Shown: positions 33,566 through 45,236 of the stretch, in pieces | Numbering within the stretch: the stretch's first letter is position 1 | Layout of the letters: each line of letters opens with the position of its first letter | Assembly: GCA_014281115.1 (NCBI GenBank) | Contig: JACONQ010000013.1 | Location: forward strand, 2,036,501 to 2,100,500 | Direction: 5' to 3' | From: Laburnicola sp. R22_1 | Lineage: Eukaryota; Ascomycota; Dothideomycetes; Pleosporales; Didymosphaeriaceae | Length of the DNA: 64,000 bases | Program-made: the position numbers and the translations under genes | Notes under the pieces: generated by a model | What the model was told of the DNA's origin: nothing | The model's database searches: none | Seen by the model: only the letters and a program-made list of their open reading frames with translations

Positions 33566-35318
33566 GAGCTCCGGCTGTCCTCATCCAGCAATCACTGACC
33601 TGGCCGTACGACTAAGCTTCGGCGACCCAGAAGGTCACGATAGTCACGCCTCGTGAGACCAGATGCGCCTCCCGTCTCGGATCTCTTCCCTATTTCTTAT
33701 CCCATTGATCGATCCATTGCAAATGCTGTTACTTTTCCGGAGGAGTTGTGTAGAGAGAAGAAATTGCATGGCACAAATACATATTAGCGCAGACGAAGTG
33801 GGTGGTGAACGGACGGATTATCTGCATCTTTGGCGTGTAGTGATCAAAAGTTGAGTATTTTGGCAGAGTAACAGCGAACATATGTGCAGAGAGCAGTGGG
33901 TAGATATTAATGTGCTGTCGAAGAGTGGGGAGTGTCCCTTAGATAGAGTTAATATTGCCGTTGTCTGTTTTCATTCGCTCCGCAATGCCGCCTTTATCCC
34001 TCCATCGCGACTTGACTCGCTTCGCACAGCTCTCCGGCAACATGAGGCGTGCTCATCCGGCCATGCCTGTACGTAGGCCGGTGTTCACTCGTTGTGGATT
34101 GGTCGTGATATGCGAAACGGCCGAAAGGGTAGAACTTGACCCGCTACAAAAGGTAAGTCTGGCCATGAGCTTCCCGGAAGCACGGCGGTGGCGTGTGTTT
34201 ATCCGCCTGGATGCTGTGGCACAGGCTCAGGGTCATCAGCCATCCGGGGCCGGCCAAGAGGGAGGTTCAATGCCTGATGTGTTAGTGCGATGCGGCTACG
34301 CGCAGATCCGTGCAGTTTTGTACATGATCGTGTCAGTTTCCCTGTCGACTGTCAAGACCTTATCACAGGCAAATAAGTAGAGCGGCACTTGCAGGCGAAG
34401 GTAGATGGATAGAACGGACGGTGATGCCTGGTCCGAGCAGTTTGGCGAGATGGTGAAAAAATAATCATTGCTAGCTAGCCATCTTCGACCCTGGTCTACT
34501 ACTTACTCCACAGCAACCAACCCACACCAACTCTGCGATAACATTTCATTGTCTTGTTTGAGCAGTATGCAGCTCACTGTCGAAACATTGTTCGAATCGC
34601 CGGCGCGTTAGTGTGATACCATCTCACAGCTGCTAGCCCGGGGCCTGAGGCGCGTAACGTGCAGCCGCGTCGCTCGCCGTGACGCCGTTCGGATGCACCG
34701 CGAGCCGTTAATGAGCGCTATGCGACGAGATATGAGCCCAGAGTATAGTGGCTTGACGGCAGCCCCCCAAGCAGCAAACGAGCACCGTTGCGACCCGTAC
34801 AGTTTCGGATGATGCCTAAGCGTCGCAACACCCCGGACCTGCTACACTTCGCGTACCCAATACGAAGGCCCCTCGCAGCAACGGGAACTCCACCAGCGGC
34901 AGTCCCAGCGTCCAGAGGGGCTATTGAGCCAGATCAGAAAGTTTGAATGGCTATAGATCCGGTAAGTGGGCCAAGCGTGGGCGGGATCGCTGCAGTCCGT
35001 CAACTTCCCACGAGCCTTCTTCCGTCCTCCGAATTTGCTCTTGCGTCTCAGGTCCAGCCCTCGAGTCGCAGGGTGGGCTATAAGGTCCATTGGCGCCCGC
35101 CGTGTTTCTACAGTCGTTTTCTGATAGATATCAGCTAGCAGAGGCCTCTCCATCCAGTACCTTCTCCGTACCTAATACTCCACACGTTCCCTTCACCTTC
35201 TCTTCTCCGTCCCTGGTTGGACTCTAAGGAAACTTTCATAATTAATCAAAGCGAGTCTTTGCTGGTTCCATTTCATCGCTATTCCTTAACGGACATCAAC
35301 AACACTTAATTCGACAAT
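33566..35318. other. Intergenic 1.75 kb, no gene seen
   Basis: Only short frames without motifs. A GTTCGAATC string at about 34588 recalls a tRNA B-box but has no matching A-box or cloverleaf. The right end is the promoter and leader of the Rds1-like gene. Confidence 0.55.
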
Positions 35319-36408
35319 ATGCCGAGCGTACGAACAATCGTCAGCGGGCTCTTCGCCCTGGCTCCCCTTGTGGCTGCCGCACCAGCTGGATACGTTGCCC
35401 GCCAGGAACCCTCTGGGACTGCGTCAGCAGAAGCTCCCTCAGCGACCGAATCGGCGGCCCCAGCGGCCTCTTCAGGCGCCGCCGCACCAGAAGCTCCCCC
35501 GGCAGCAGGTGGTGGCTTGTCCGATGTCGACATCCTTCAATTGTAGGTCGAAACAAGGGGATATGACAACGGCGAGAGACTAACTTGCCTCAGTGCCCTC
35601 ACCGCAGAGCATCTTGAATCTGCCTTTTACGAGCAGGGCTTCGCCAAATTCCCCGCGAGCGACTTCCAGGCTCTTGGTCTCACCGACGAGCAGATCAGCT
35701 CCCTGATGGGCGTTGGCCAAACTGAGGCTACGCACGTTACCACCCTTCAGGCCGCCATTGCTGGAGCTGGAGCTAAGCCCGTCGAACCCTGCCAGTACAA
35801 CTTCGATGCCGCCCTGACGGATGCGATGACCATGGTTGCGACCGCCCGTGTTCTCGAGGCCGTCGGTGTCTCCGCCTATCTCGGCGCTGCTCCTCTCGTC
35901 ACCTCTCCCGATATCCTCACTGCCGCGGCCACCATCGTCACTGTCGAGGCCCGTCACCAAGCTTTCATCCGTGTCGCTTCCGGTGCAGAGCCTGTCCCGG
36001 CTGCTTTCGACACTCCTCTCGGACCTCGTGCTGTCTTCACCGTGGCTGCCCAGTTCATCGAGTCTTGCCCTGAAGGCTCCAACCTGAACATCCAGGCCTT
36101 CCCGTCCATCGCTCTGCAGAGCCCCGAGCAAGCTGCCGTTGGTGCCAACCTCAAGCTCGCCGATGCCAACAGCCCCGAGGGTGCTCAGTTCTGCGCCTTT
36201 GTTGCTCCGTAAGTAGTCTCCCACTAACACTTCAACCAAACACATGCTAATTCCATCCAGTGGCGGTAACCAGTTCTCCGAGCTCACCGACGGCAACTGC
36301 GTGGTCCCCCAGAACCTCAGTGGCGAGGTCTACATGATGCTCACCAAGTCGCAATCCGTTGACGACAACGAGGTCCTCGCCGGCCCGTCCGTCATCCAGC
36401 CCTCATAG
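35319..36408 (+). CDS. Secreted ferritin-like (Rds1-type) stress protein
   Basis: Exons 35319-35542, 35594-36208 and 36261-36408 give 328 residues. A signal peptide (MPSVRTIVSGLFALAPLVAAAPAG) leads into an Ala/Ser/Pro linker. The ferritin-like helical domain then starts with DILQFALTAEHLESAFY and runs through TEATHVTTLQAAI, TDAMTMVATARVLEAVGVSAYLG and TVEARHQAFI. This order matches the fungal Rds1/ferritin_2 family (S. pombe rds1 is induced by nutrient and stress signals). Glu and His residues that could form a di-iron site are present (EHLE, EATH, EARH), but metal binding is not proven. The C-terminal part has Cys pairs fitting an extracellular protein. Confidence 0.85.
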
Positions 36409-37734
36409 ACACCCTCCAGCCATCTGTCATGATCAGCACCCATTTGTTTATTTCATTTGCTACTTCATGATTACGGGCGAGCGTTTAGAGGTCACAGGAG
36501 AAAGCTCCGCCTGTTACAGACAAGATTGGGAGGCGAGCAGGGCGCGTGTATCACGGCGGGACGCTTGTACGACAAAGGTTGTCTTCACTACAGTCGTTCA
36601 CAATACAAGCGTTGATCTCAAGAAAACCGTTTTCTTGTCATTTCCTATAGTTTTCTTTTCTTTGTACTTGTTCTGGCTTAGATGTGGATGACTCGTAGGT
36701 GAGTCGCGAAGCAAATACCCCCCAGAGTTTTAGTGTTGGTACGGTGCATTTTTAGCGGTACATGGGAGCCCTTTCTTCTGAGGAGGTTAATGGGGAGGAG
36801 AGGCGTGGATAGAGATCAGGGCCTGAGGCCAACTATTTTTTTTCTAGCTGAATACGATTTTGAGAATCATTTGGAGTGGTGTCGGAGTTGTGATGTGATT
36901 TGGGATCGTGATGGCTCAACGTGGAGTGTAACAGACAGCAGAGGTGAGTGGAGGCGTGCTGTGAAGCTGCGCTCGCACTGCACGTTTCGGATGTGATTGT
37001 TTCCCCGTGCGGTAGATCTTGCGAGACATTGGTTTTCACCCTGCCAAGGAGGATGAGGGCTTTAGTGCGACATGTCATTGTGTCCGACTCGTGTCGCATG
37101 GCCTGCAAAAGGAACGACGCTAAACACCCGTTCTGTCATGGGTGTTTGTTCGGACCGAGGGCTACAGTCGACTTGTTTAGCGCCGAGAATCGTTGTTTCG
37201 GTCAGCCGTATCGCCTGTCGTGACTTGGATGGAAACTCATGATCAAGTGATCGATCGCTCATCATATAGACCCAGAGGCAGACTTCCGCCCTTCCACCCG
37301 CCCTTTGCTTTCTTGCGCCCATGATGGATGGCTTCCATAGGTTGGAATGCACACCGAAGTTTTGCCGGAGGGCGGTCACAGTTCTTGTGCGGTGGCGGGG
37401 GCTCGGGAAGGGCTTGTCGTGCATTCGATGCCTCTCGACGAGTCTCTACTAGGCAGTTTTGCCCGCACTGCAGATCGGTTCTGTGGGCCAAAAAGCTGCA
37501 TGGAGCATCTATGGCTACCAAGAGTCAGCAAGAGGAGATATATAATGTGCTGAAGACTTGGAAGCGTAGGAGAAGAGGCGCCTGAATTTTGTCTCTCGAA
37601 TTTGGCAGGAATTCGGATATCTTGTCGCGTCGAAGCCTGATCGGGGTGTTTGTCGTCGTACAGCCAGCGAGGCAAGCACGACCGAAGAGCTTCGACATCT
37701 ACTTGAGAACGATTTGCGCACTCCAACCTTAACA
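36409..37734. other. Intergenic 1.3 kb, no gene seen
   Basis: 3' flank of the Rds1-like gene and promoter of the MFS gene. No supported gene. Confidence 0.6.
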
Positions 37735-39481
37735 ATGGCATTTCAACACAACGGCGGTTCTTCGACCTGCATCATGGAGCCTACCTCTGTTGAGCTTAGC
37801 GATGTCTCTAGCCACCTGTCTCAGCCAGCCGACGCAAAGCTACCGACCACCAAACCGTCTAGCATAGAGGTCAGCAAGACGCGGGACAACGATGATCCAG
37901 TCGAGAGCCTTCCCTCGCCGACGACGCAGGCTGCTGCGAAGTTGGAGCGGTGGAATGCGCCGAGGATGAATCTGTACAGGTCGATGGCAGCATTTTGGAG
38001 CTTTGTGGTCATGGGGGCTAATGACGCTGCTTATGGTGTATGTTATGGTCGCTACGATGATTGACGAACAAATAGCTGACTTTCGTATAGGCTTTGATTC
38101 CATATGTACGAAGACGCAATCTCTATAATCGGGAAGACCTGGAGCTAATTGTTTGCGTAGCTTCAATCGTACTACGACCTTACCTTTATAGTCATTTCAC
38201 TGGTCTTCCTTTCGCCGCTGGTGGGGTATACGGCATCGGCGTTACTCAATAACAGTATCCACCTCAAGTTTGGCCAGAGAGGAGTCGCAATCCTGTCCCC
38301 AGCATGTCATCTTATCGCCTACATTGTAATTGCTGTCCACCCACCGTACCCGGTCCTTGTGATCATCTTTATGATAGCAGGATTCGGGAATGGGCTCGCT
38401 GATGCAGCATGGAATGCTTGTAAGCCAACATCCAATTCTCTCTCCAGGCCATCATCAAGTCTTTATGAGCGCATGCATGCTAAGAACCTGCCCAGGGATC
38501 GGCAACATGGCCAACGCAAACGAAGTGCTCGGTTTCCTGCACGGCTTCTACGGCCTAGGCGCCGTCCTCAGTCCCCTAATCGCAACGACGATGATCACAA
38601 AGGGCCAACGACTACCATGGTACTACTTCTACTATGTCATGGTAAGCAAGCAAATCACATCCCTTTCCCCTCCTCTAACGAACGCATAAACTAACCTCAT
38701 ACCCACAGATTGGCGTCGCAACTATCGAACTCATCACCTCCGTCGCCGCCTTCTGGACCGCCACGGGCGCCGTTTTCCGCGAGCAAAACCAGCGCAGCAC
38801 AGACAGCAAAGACAACCGCATGAAAGAAGCGCTCTTACGCATGCCGTTTGCCCGCATAACGTGGATCTGCGCCATCTTCCTCCTCGGCTATGTGGGCGTC
38901 GAAGTCGCGCTCGGGGGCTGGATCGTAAAATTCATGCTCGAAGTACGCGACGGAGAGGAGTTTGCGAGCGGTATGGTGGCGACGGGCTTTTGGATGGGAA
39001 TTACAGTCGGGAGAGTGGTTTTGGGCTTCGTGACGCCGAGGATTGGCGAGAAGTTGGCTATTTCTGTGAGTGTTTTGTCGGATGCGGGCTTGAGGGATGG
39101 AATGAACACCATGAAGCTAATCACCCCCTCCTATCCTAGATCTATCTCCCCCTCACCATGGCGCTCGAACTCATCTTCTGGCTCGTCCCGCAATTCTACG
39201 TTTCCGCTGTGGCCGTCTCCCTCCAGGGCTTCCTGCTAGGCCCGTTGTTCCCGGCTGCCATTGTCGTCGCGACCAAGCTCCTGCCGCGGCATCTGCATGT
39301 TAGTGCGATTGGGTTCGCGGCTGCGTTTGGGGGGTCGGGTGCTGCGATTTTTCCGTTTGCGGTGGGGGCTATTGCGCAGGCGAGGGGGGTGAAGGTTTTG
39401 CAGCCGATTGTTTTGGCGTTGTTGGCGGCGATTTGGGCGCTTTGGTTGGGGTTGCCCAAGATGAGGAAGAAGGTGGAGTGA
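37735..39481 (+). CDS. Major facilitator superfamily transporter
   Basis: Six exons (37735-38037, 38091-38105, 38161-38419, 38496-38641, 38709-39065, 39140-39481) give 473 residues with continuous phase. A hydrophilic N-terminus of about 85 residues precedes twelve likely membrane spans, such as MAAFWSFVVMGANDAAYG, LTFIVISLVFLSPLVGY, VLVIIFMIAGFGNGLADAAW and WICAIFLLGYVGVEVALGGW. The second half has an MFS-like turn, GITVGRVVLGFVTPRIGEK, and ends with helices rich in Ala/Gly. It resembles the fungal BypB/FucP-like branch; the substrate is unknown. Exon 2 is a 15-nt micro-exon coding ALIPY. No adjacent enzyme suggests a pathway. Confidence 0.88.
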
Positions 39482-40370
39482 TGATGGAGGGGATGTGAAT
39501 GTGTTGGCGCGGTTGGGGATCCCAGCTGCGTCTATGGTGTTGTTGGCACGAGGCCAAGTTAAATTGAATGTCATCGGGTACGAGTCATTGAAGAGACAGG
39601 GTGCGCATGAATGACGACTGCTTTGAGGATATGCGTGGATATGCGTGGCTGTTTGTCTCCTTGGAGACGATTACCAATGTATCAATGCCTAGTTGGAAGA
39701 TCTGATACAGCGAGACGCGTCAGGATACTCTAGCACCCGACTAACGTTCACTATCAAGTAGCCGTTGTTGATAGTATTTACCCATCACGTACTATGTGCT
39801 AGATACTATGCTGATAGTGCCTTCCGTACTACTCCTTTCTGCGAGATGGTGATGCTTTTCTGGAAGGCTCCTAGGCTGCGTCCTTAGGCATATACGCTCC
39901 GCGAGTACAGCACATCGGTGTGATCCGATATGTCACGCTCACACACGCGCATCGGCTTTTGTACCCTCGTTCAAGGCCTGTGTGGCCACGACAGACTCGA
40001 GGTGTAGACTGGGCCAGGGCTAACCCCTGTGGACTTGAGCAAGTAATGTGACAAGTGACATGTGACATCAGCGACCCTAGCATTGGGATCCGAAATCTGG
40101 ACTTCCCACCAAATCCCGAAAAATCCTGCACCGCCTCTCGAGAATATTTTGCGCTCCTGCCTGTTTGGGCATCGAATCGAATTTTGTCGTTATCAGCCAC
40201 GTGTGAAGCGAGGAACTGCTGATCTTCAACGCAGCCGCAGCGTACTGTGGATGGAGTGAAATTTGGGCTGTAGAACCGAAGCGGACATGGGAAATCTCTG
40301 GCCTTCTTTTGTTTGCGTCGTTTTTGGATGCGGATGTACGAACTAACGATTTGTTCGCCGATCGATACAG
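39482..40370. other. Intergenic 0.89 kb plus unresolved 5' end of the permease pseudogene
   Basis: The first permease exon must lie here (there is an AACTAAC branch site at 40341 and a CAG acceptor at 40370), but no donor with the correct phase was found. An ATG at 40287 is one candidate. Confidence 0.4.
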
Positions 40371-40499
40371 AGAAGAATGGCCCTGACGATTATCGCCACC
40401 ATTCTATTGCTGTGTCCGTGAAGACGGTGCATGACTCGACTCATCGCAAGCTCAAGCCGCGCCACATTCAGCTTATCGGAATTGGTGGTACAATTGGTA

Positions 40500-40507
40500 C
40501 TGCTCTC
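40500..40507. repeat. Target-site duplication, left copy
   Basis: CTGCTCTC directly precedes the element; an identical copy follows it. Eight bases is the hAT family length. Confidence 0.95.
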
Positions 40508-40532
40508 CAGAGTTGCCATCAATCAATCAGGA
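40508..40532 (+). repeat. hAT left terminal inverted repeat, 25 bp
   Basis: Matches the reverse complement of 43609-43633 at all 25 positions. Confidence 0.95.
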
Positions 40533-40846
40533 GATCAGTTTTTGATCGATTTTCGCCCAATTGATCCTATCAATCAGGTCAATCCTCCGCCCATACAAAT
40601 TTTGCAGCAATCAGGATAAGGGCCATTATCCTGATTGATCTTCCTGATCATATTGATCCGTTTTAACGTTGTTTTTAACGCTAAGATGGCTTTTTGAAGC
40701 TAAAAAACGACTGATTTTTACGCGTTTTTAGAGTTTTAAGCAATTTCCTAATCGGGTAATCAACTAAGTTAGCCAAGCACCTCGAATTATCTGCGTCTGC
40801 CCTCTCCATTAACGCTCTCTCGCGCCCTCCCCTCCACACTCATACA

Positions 40847-43456
40847 ATGGCCCCGGCCTTACGAAATAAGGGTAAAAGGAGCTCTCTGAGTACAGCGGCA
40901 AGGCCAGCGGCACCTCCAGTCATCGCGCTCGACTCACAGAGCACACAGGAGCTGCCGGAGTCTCAGGGCAGCAGCCAGAGCTTCGAGACTGAGCTCCGGG
41001 ACCGCAACGCTGCGTCCTTCAACGTAGAGGCTCTGCCCTTAATTGACGCAACGCTCTTAGGGCCCTCGAATGCGTCGACGCCCTCCCGTGGACTATCAGA
41101 AACTCCGACGCCAAGAGCTCGAGCTGCGTTAACTCAAGCTGCCACTGCTCCCTCAGCTGCCTCCTCACCTGGCTCCGACAGCCCTGGGCTCGAATTCGAC
41201 GCTCGTTTTGCAGATAACTTCGACGGGATCGACTGGGTAAGGTTGCCGCTGTATACAAAGCCTCTGCGTACGCAGAAGTTCAAGAAATCAGTGCTCTACG
41301 CTCATGGATATCGCGTCGCGCTCCGGGCGGACATGAGGCGTATTTTCTTCGTCTGTCACCACTGCCACATACACAGGGTGCCCGGCACCAGAGGGATACT
41401 GGAGACAACGAGCTCGACGACAGCGGCGTGGAATCACGTCGAGCAGAGGCGACTCGGCCATGGGCACCTTCGCCCGGGCAAGCAGTCAGCTCAACTGGAG
41501 TCAGGGCAGCGTACTCTCGGGGCTCTCATGCGTGGCGGCGTAGGTGTGTCGCAGGAGGTGTCCAACGCCCTCGGAAACTTCAATCAGCAGCGTTTTCGAC
41601 TCGCTGTAGTCGGCTGGCTTGCTGAGAACAATCACCCACTGCGCGAGGTGGAAACGCCGTCCTTTCGAAAGCTCCTGCGCGCTGCCAACCCAGAGGCTGA
41701 GCTGGCTACTTTCCGCAGCCATACAAGCGTCGCTGCCTTTCTGCTGAGGTTATACGCAAATCTCCAGCCTCAGGTGCAAGCTGAGCTCTCTCGCGCGCTC
41801 AGTAAGGTCCATATAAGCTTCGACGGCTGGACTATGAAGGGTGGCAAGAGCGCGTTTTGTGGGCTCATCGCTCATTACGTCGACAGTCGCGGCAAGCTCT
41901 GCGACCTGCCTCTCGCCCTCCCTCAGCTCAGTGGCGCGCATACGGGCGACAGAGTCGCTGAAGTCGTTATCAAAACGCTAGAGGCCTTTGGGATTGACAG
42001 CAGCTCAATTGGGTACTTTACGCTTGACAACGCGACAAATAATGATACGGCTGTCAACGCGCTAGGCAATTATTACGACTTTTTCCCGCGGGACCGGCGC
42101 CTCCGCTGCTGTCCTCACTCGCTCAATTTAGTAGGGCAAACTGTAATATTTGGAGCTGACAAAGACGCCTTTAACAACGACGCATCGCAGCTTAAAGTAG
42201 AGGAGAAATACCTGCGCGAGTGGCGAGAGAAGGGCCCTATTGGAGTCCTTGTGGACGTCGTACACTCAATATCAACGCCTCAGCAGCATGACCTTTTTAA
42301 CGACTTTCAGCAGTCAACGCGCGAGGTGGGAGAGCCTGCGCGGCTCTTAGAGCTCATAAGGCCTGTTGTTACGCGCTGGAACAGCTACCTTGATTTTATG
42401 GTGAGAGCCGTCCTTCTCCACCACCCAATTGATGCCCTCGTTGATCACAGGGCGGAGAGGGCGTTGAGGGATAAGTCCTCAGCTCGCGCGCGCGGCAAGG
42501 CTCCTTCTGACGCTGGAGCTCCCACCAAAGGCCTTAGCGCTGCTGATTGGGCTACAATCAATCAATATATTGAGGTCCTTCAGCCCTTAAAGGAGGCCAC
42601 AAAGAGACTTGAAGGCCGCGGCGACTCTGGCCGTTTTGGAGCGATTTACGAGGTGTATCCTACTTTTGAGTACCTCCTCTCTTAGTTTGAGCAGCTTGTC
42701 GAGAGCTTTACGAGCGTTGATTTTAATAAGCCCGACGCTCCCAAGGACCACTTAAAAATCAACATGACAGCAGCCCACACAAAGCTCTCAAAGTATTACA
42801 CGCTGCTTGAAGAGACGCCAGTTTATTACGCCTCCACAGTCCTCCACCCATATTACAAGTATTACTTTGTAAACTCATGGACTGGAGAGTACAAAGTATG
42901 GCTTAAAAAAGCTAATAGGCAGTTCCAAAAGCTGTGGGCTAAGTACAAATTAGAAGATGCCCGCCCTGTTAACTCTCCTCCACGTAAACGATTAAAACGC
43001 GTCAATAATATTAACAACTACGCTGAGTTACACGTTAAGCCTCTAAGAGCTGAAACTGCAGCTCCTCTCGTTGACAGTACCGACGAATTCGATCGCTGGT
43101 GGCACAATGAATTGAGCGTTCCTAAGGATCACACATACCGTACAGATCCTATTGGGTATTGGCTATCTCTCCGCGATACGTATCCCCGCCTTTCTCAGTT
43201 GGCTATTGATCTCCTGTCAATCCCGGCATCCTCCTGTTACTGTGAGAGAGTGTTCTCTGAGGTTGGCGATATGATGGAGCCAAAACGTCGAAAAATGAGC
43301 CCTCAATTGCTTTCCACAATCACCTGCGTACGGAGCTGGCTGAGAGCTGGATATTCTCCGTCCCAGGAGACGCCCGACGGAGAGCTTCCAGTAGAGCTCT
43401 CAGAGCTCGAGATACAAGAGATATATCAGGTATCGCAGTGGGATGAGCCTCTGTAG
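40847..43456 (+). pseudogene. hAT transposase with one in-frame stop
   Basis: The ATG at 40847 opens a frame that stops at TAG 42683-42685 and continues in the same frame to TAG 43454-43456 (869 codons without the stop). An N-terminal BED-like finger is visible (FVCHHCHIHRV then WNHVEQRRLGH). The RNase-H-like core has SFDGWTMKGGKSAFCG and FTLDNATNNDT, and RRLRCCPHSLNLVGQ follows. The C-terminal hAT dimerisation block is SIPASSCYCERVFSEVGDMM. The candidate catalytic residues (Asp in FDGW, Asp in LDNAT, Glu in the ERVFSE region) are all kept. The stop lies between EYLLS and FEQLVES; it may inactivate the protein, be read through or be a sequencing error. Confidence 0.92.
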
Positions 43457-43608
43457 CTCCCTGCACACAAATATCATCTCTGGGCGATTTTTCCGTCAAT
43501 CAATCAACCAATCTTCAATCAATACGCCTCCAAAATCACCTTCAATCAATCAAACCAGTTTCCGAGGTCTCTGAGTATCAATCAAATCAATCACAGCTTC
43601 AAAATTGA

Positions 43609-43633
43609 TCCTGATTGATTGATGGCAACTCTG
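43609..43633 (-). repeat. hAT right terminal inverted repeat, 25 bp
   Basis: Perfect inverted match to the left end. Confidence 0.95.
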
Positions 43634-43641
43634 CTGCTCTC
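43634..43641. repeat. Target-site duplication, right copy
   Basis: CTGCTCTC, identical to 40500-40507; permease coding resumes directly after it. Confidence 0.95.
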
Positions 43642-45236
43642 TATGTCCAAATCGGTAGAGGTCTGATGAATGGTGGACCTGGGAGTTTGTTTCTGGCCTT
43701 CTCGATTTGGTATGTTTTTCTACTCCTACTTGCACAAGCTTTTTCTGTTGTACGGGCGATCTTGAACCCACAGAAATAATCTCCAAGCGGTCCTAATACA
43801 TTTAAGGTGTACATTCATTCTCGCCGTTACGCTATGTGAGAGAAACCCTTTCCCGAATGCGACATGCCCAAGCGCAATCATGCCACTGTCTCTTTGATCA
43901 AAGCGCCCAATGCAACGCTCATCTTAATAACATCCCCAACCTGCGTATTTTCCATTAAACCTTTGTGTCAGGTATGGCTGAAATGGTGTCCTACCTACCT
44001 ATTTCTTCGCCTTTCATTCGGTTCGCTGGTCGCTATGTGGACGAGGCCTTCGGGTTCGCTGCAGGCTGGAACTTCTTCATCTTCGAAGCCGCTCTCGTGC
44101 CTTTTGAGATTGTAGCATGCAACCTCGTTATTCACTTTTGGAGTGACGTTGTGCCCACCGGTGCTATCATATCTATCATTCTGTTTCTTTACGCGTATGT
44201 GTACCGGAAATCATCATAGCATGGTTGAAAACTAACTGGCCATATGCAGTGCCTCATCCAAGCCTTCTTCACGATCGCTGGACCAGACTACGTCTCCATG
44301 GCCGCCGGTGAAGCCGAGAACCCACGCAAAATCATGCCTCGAGCCTACAAAGCCGTCTTCTACCGTCTCACCGTCTTCTTCGTCCTCGGCAGCCTCTGCG
44401 TCGGCATCAACGTGCCCTTCAACGACCGGGAGCTCAAAGCAGCCTTCAACGACAACAAGCCCGCCGCCGCCGCCTCCCCCTACGTCGTAGCCATGAACCG
44501 TCTCCGCATCGAAGGCCTCCCCCACATCGTCAACGCCATGGTCCTCGGCGCCTCCTTCTCCGCCGGCAACTCGTACGTTTATTGCGCCTCGCGCTCCCTC
44601 TACGGCCTCGCGCTCGAAGGCAAAGCCCCCAAGTTGCTGACAAAGTGCACTAAAACTGGCGTCCCTTTCTACTGCGTCGCTGTCGTCCTCGTCTTTGCTT
44701 GCCTCTCTTTCCTCAATCTGGGGAACAACACGGCGGTCGTGCTGGACTGGTTCGTCGCGCTGGTCACGGCGTCGCATCTCATTAATTTTAGCGTCATGTG
44801 CTTTACTTTCCTCGCTTTTTATAAGGCGTGTAATGTCCAGGGCCTGGATAGGAATTCGTTGCCGTTCAAGTCTCCTTTTCAGCCTTATGCGGCGTGGTAT
44901 GGGCTTGGTGGCACGTTTGTGATGGCGTTTGTGGGAGGGTATACCGTTTTCATTGACGAGAATTGGAACGTACCTGATTTCTTGTTTGCGTAAGTCGGGA
45001 CTTGAAATTTTGGTATAGTTTTTTCACTTAACTAATGGGGCACAGGTACATGATGATCTTCATATTCCCTGTTTTGTTCCTGGGTTGGAAGTTTATCAAG
45101 AAAACGAAGCGTGTGAAGCCGCATCAGGCGGGACCTACAGGAGGACCTTGAGGAGATTGAGGAGTATACGAGGAATTTTGTTGAGACGAATGATCAGAGT
45201 GCGTTCAATAGGTGGTTGGATAAGATCTTTGGCTGA

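Larger units (their letters stand above)
40508..43633 (+). mobile_element. Complete hAT-superfamily DNA transposon, 3,126 bp
   Basis: The ends are perfect 25-bp inverted repeats (starting CAGAGTTGCCATCA on each strand), flanked by the 8-bp duplication CTGCTCTC. The terminal 150 bp on each side are full of ATCAATCA/TGATTGAT subterminal motifs, the usual arrangement of hAT transposase binding sites. One transposase gene fills the interior. Perfect ends and duplication indicate a recent insertion. The target is a permease exon, and removing the element plus one duplication copy would leave the host reading frame continuous. Confidence 0.96.
40371..45236 (+). pseudogene. Amino-acid permease pseudogene interrupted by a hAT transposon
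   Basis: Coding pieces are 40371-40507, 43642-43709, 43807-43835, 43972-44198, 44250-44989 and 45046-45236. They match fungal APC/AAT-family amino-acid permeases: KPRHIQLIGIGGTIGTAL, then YVQIGRGLMNGGPGSLF after the transposon, MAEMVSYLPISSPFIR, FGFAAGWNFFIFEAALVPFE, FTIAGPDYVSMAAGEAENPR, and DLEEIEEYTRNFV at the end. There are three defects. A 3.1-kb hAT element splits the first span region. Roughly 70-80 residues usually found between LYA and CLIQAFF are missing. One extra G in the run at 45130-45132 shifts the frame before the conserved tail, giving a premature TGA. Parts upstream of 40371 are unresolved. Splice sites elsewhere remain intact, so inactivation looks recent. Confidence 0.9.

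Noticed and set aside
33955..34380. Plus-strand frame of 141 codons after SSD1
   Set aside because: Non-ATG start, no motif, and several frames of this length are expected by chance.
34585..34600. tRNA B-box-like GTTCGAATC
   Set aside because: No A-box, acceptor stem or cloverleaf could be drawn upstream.
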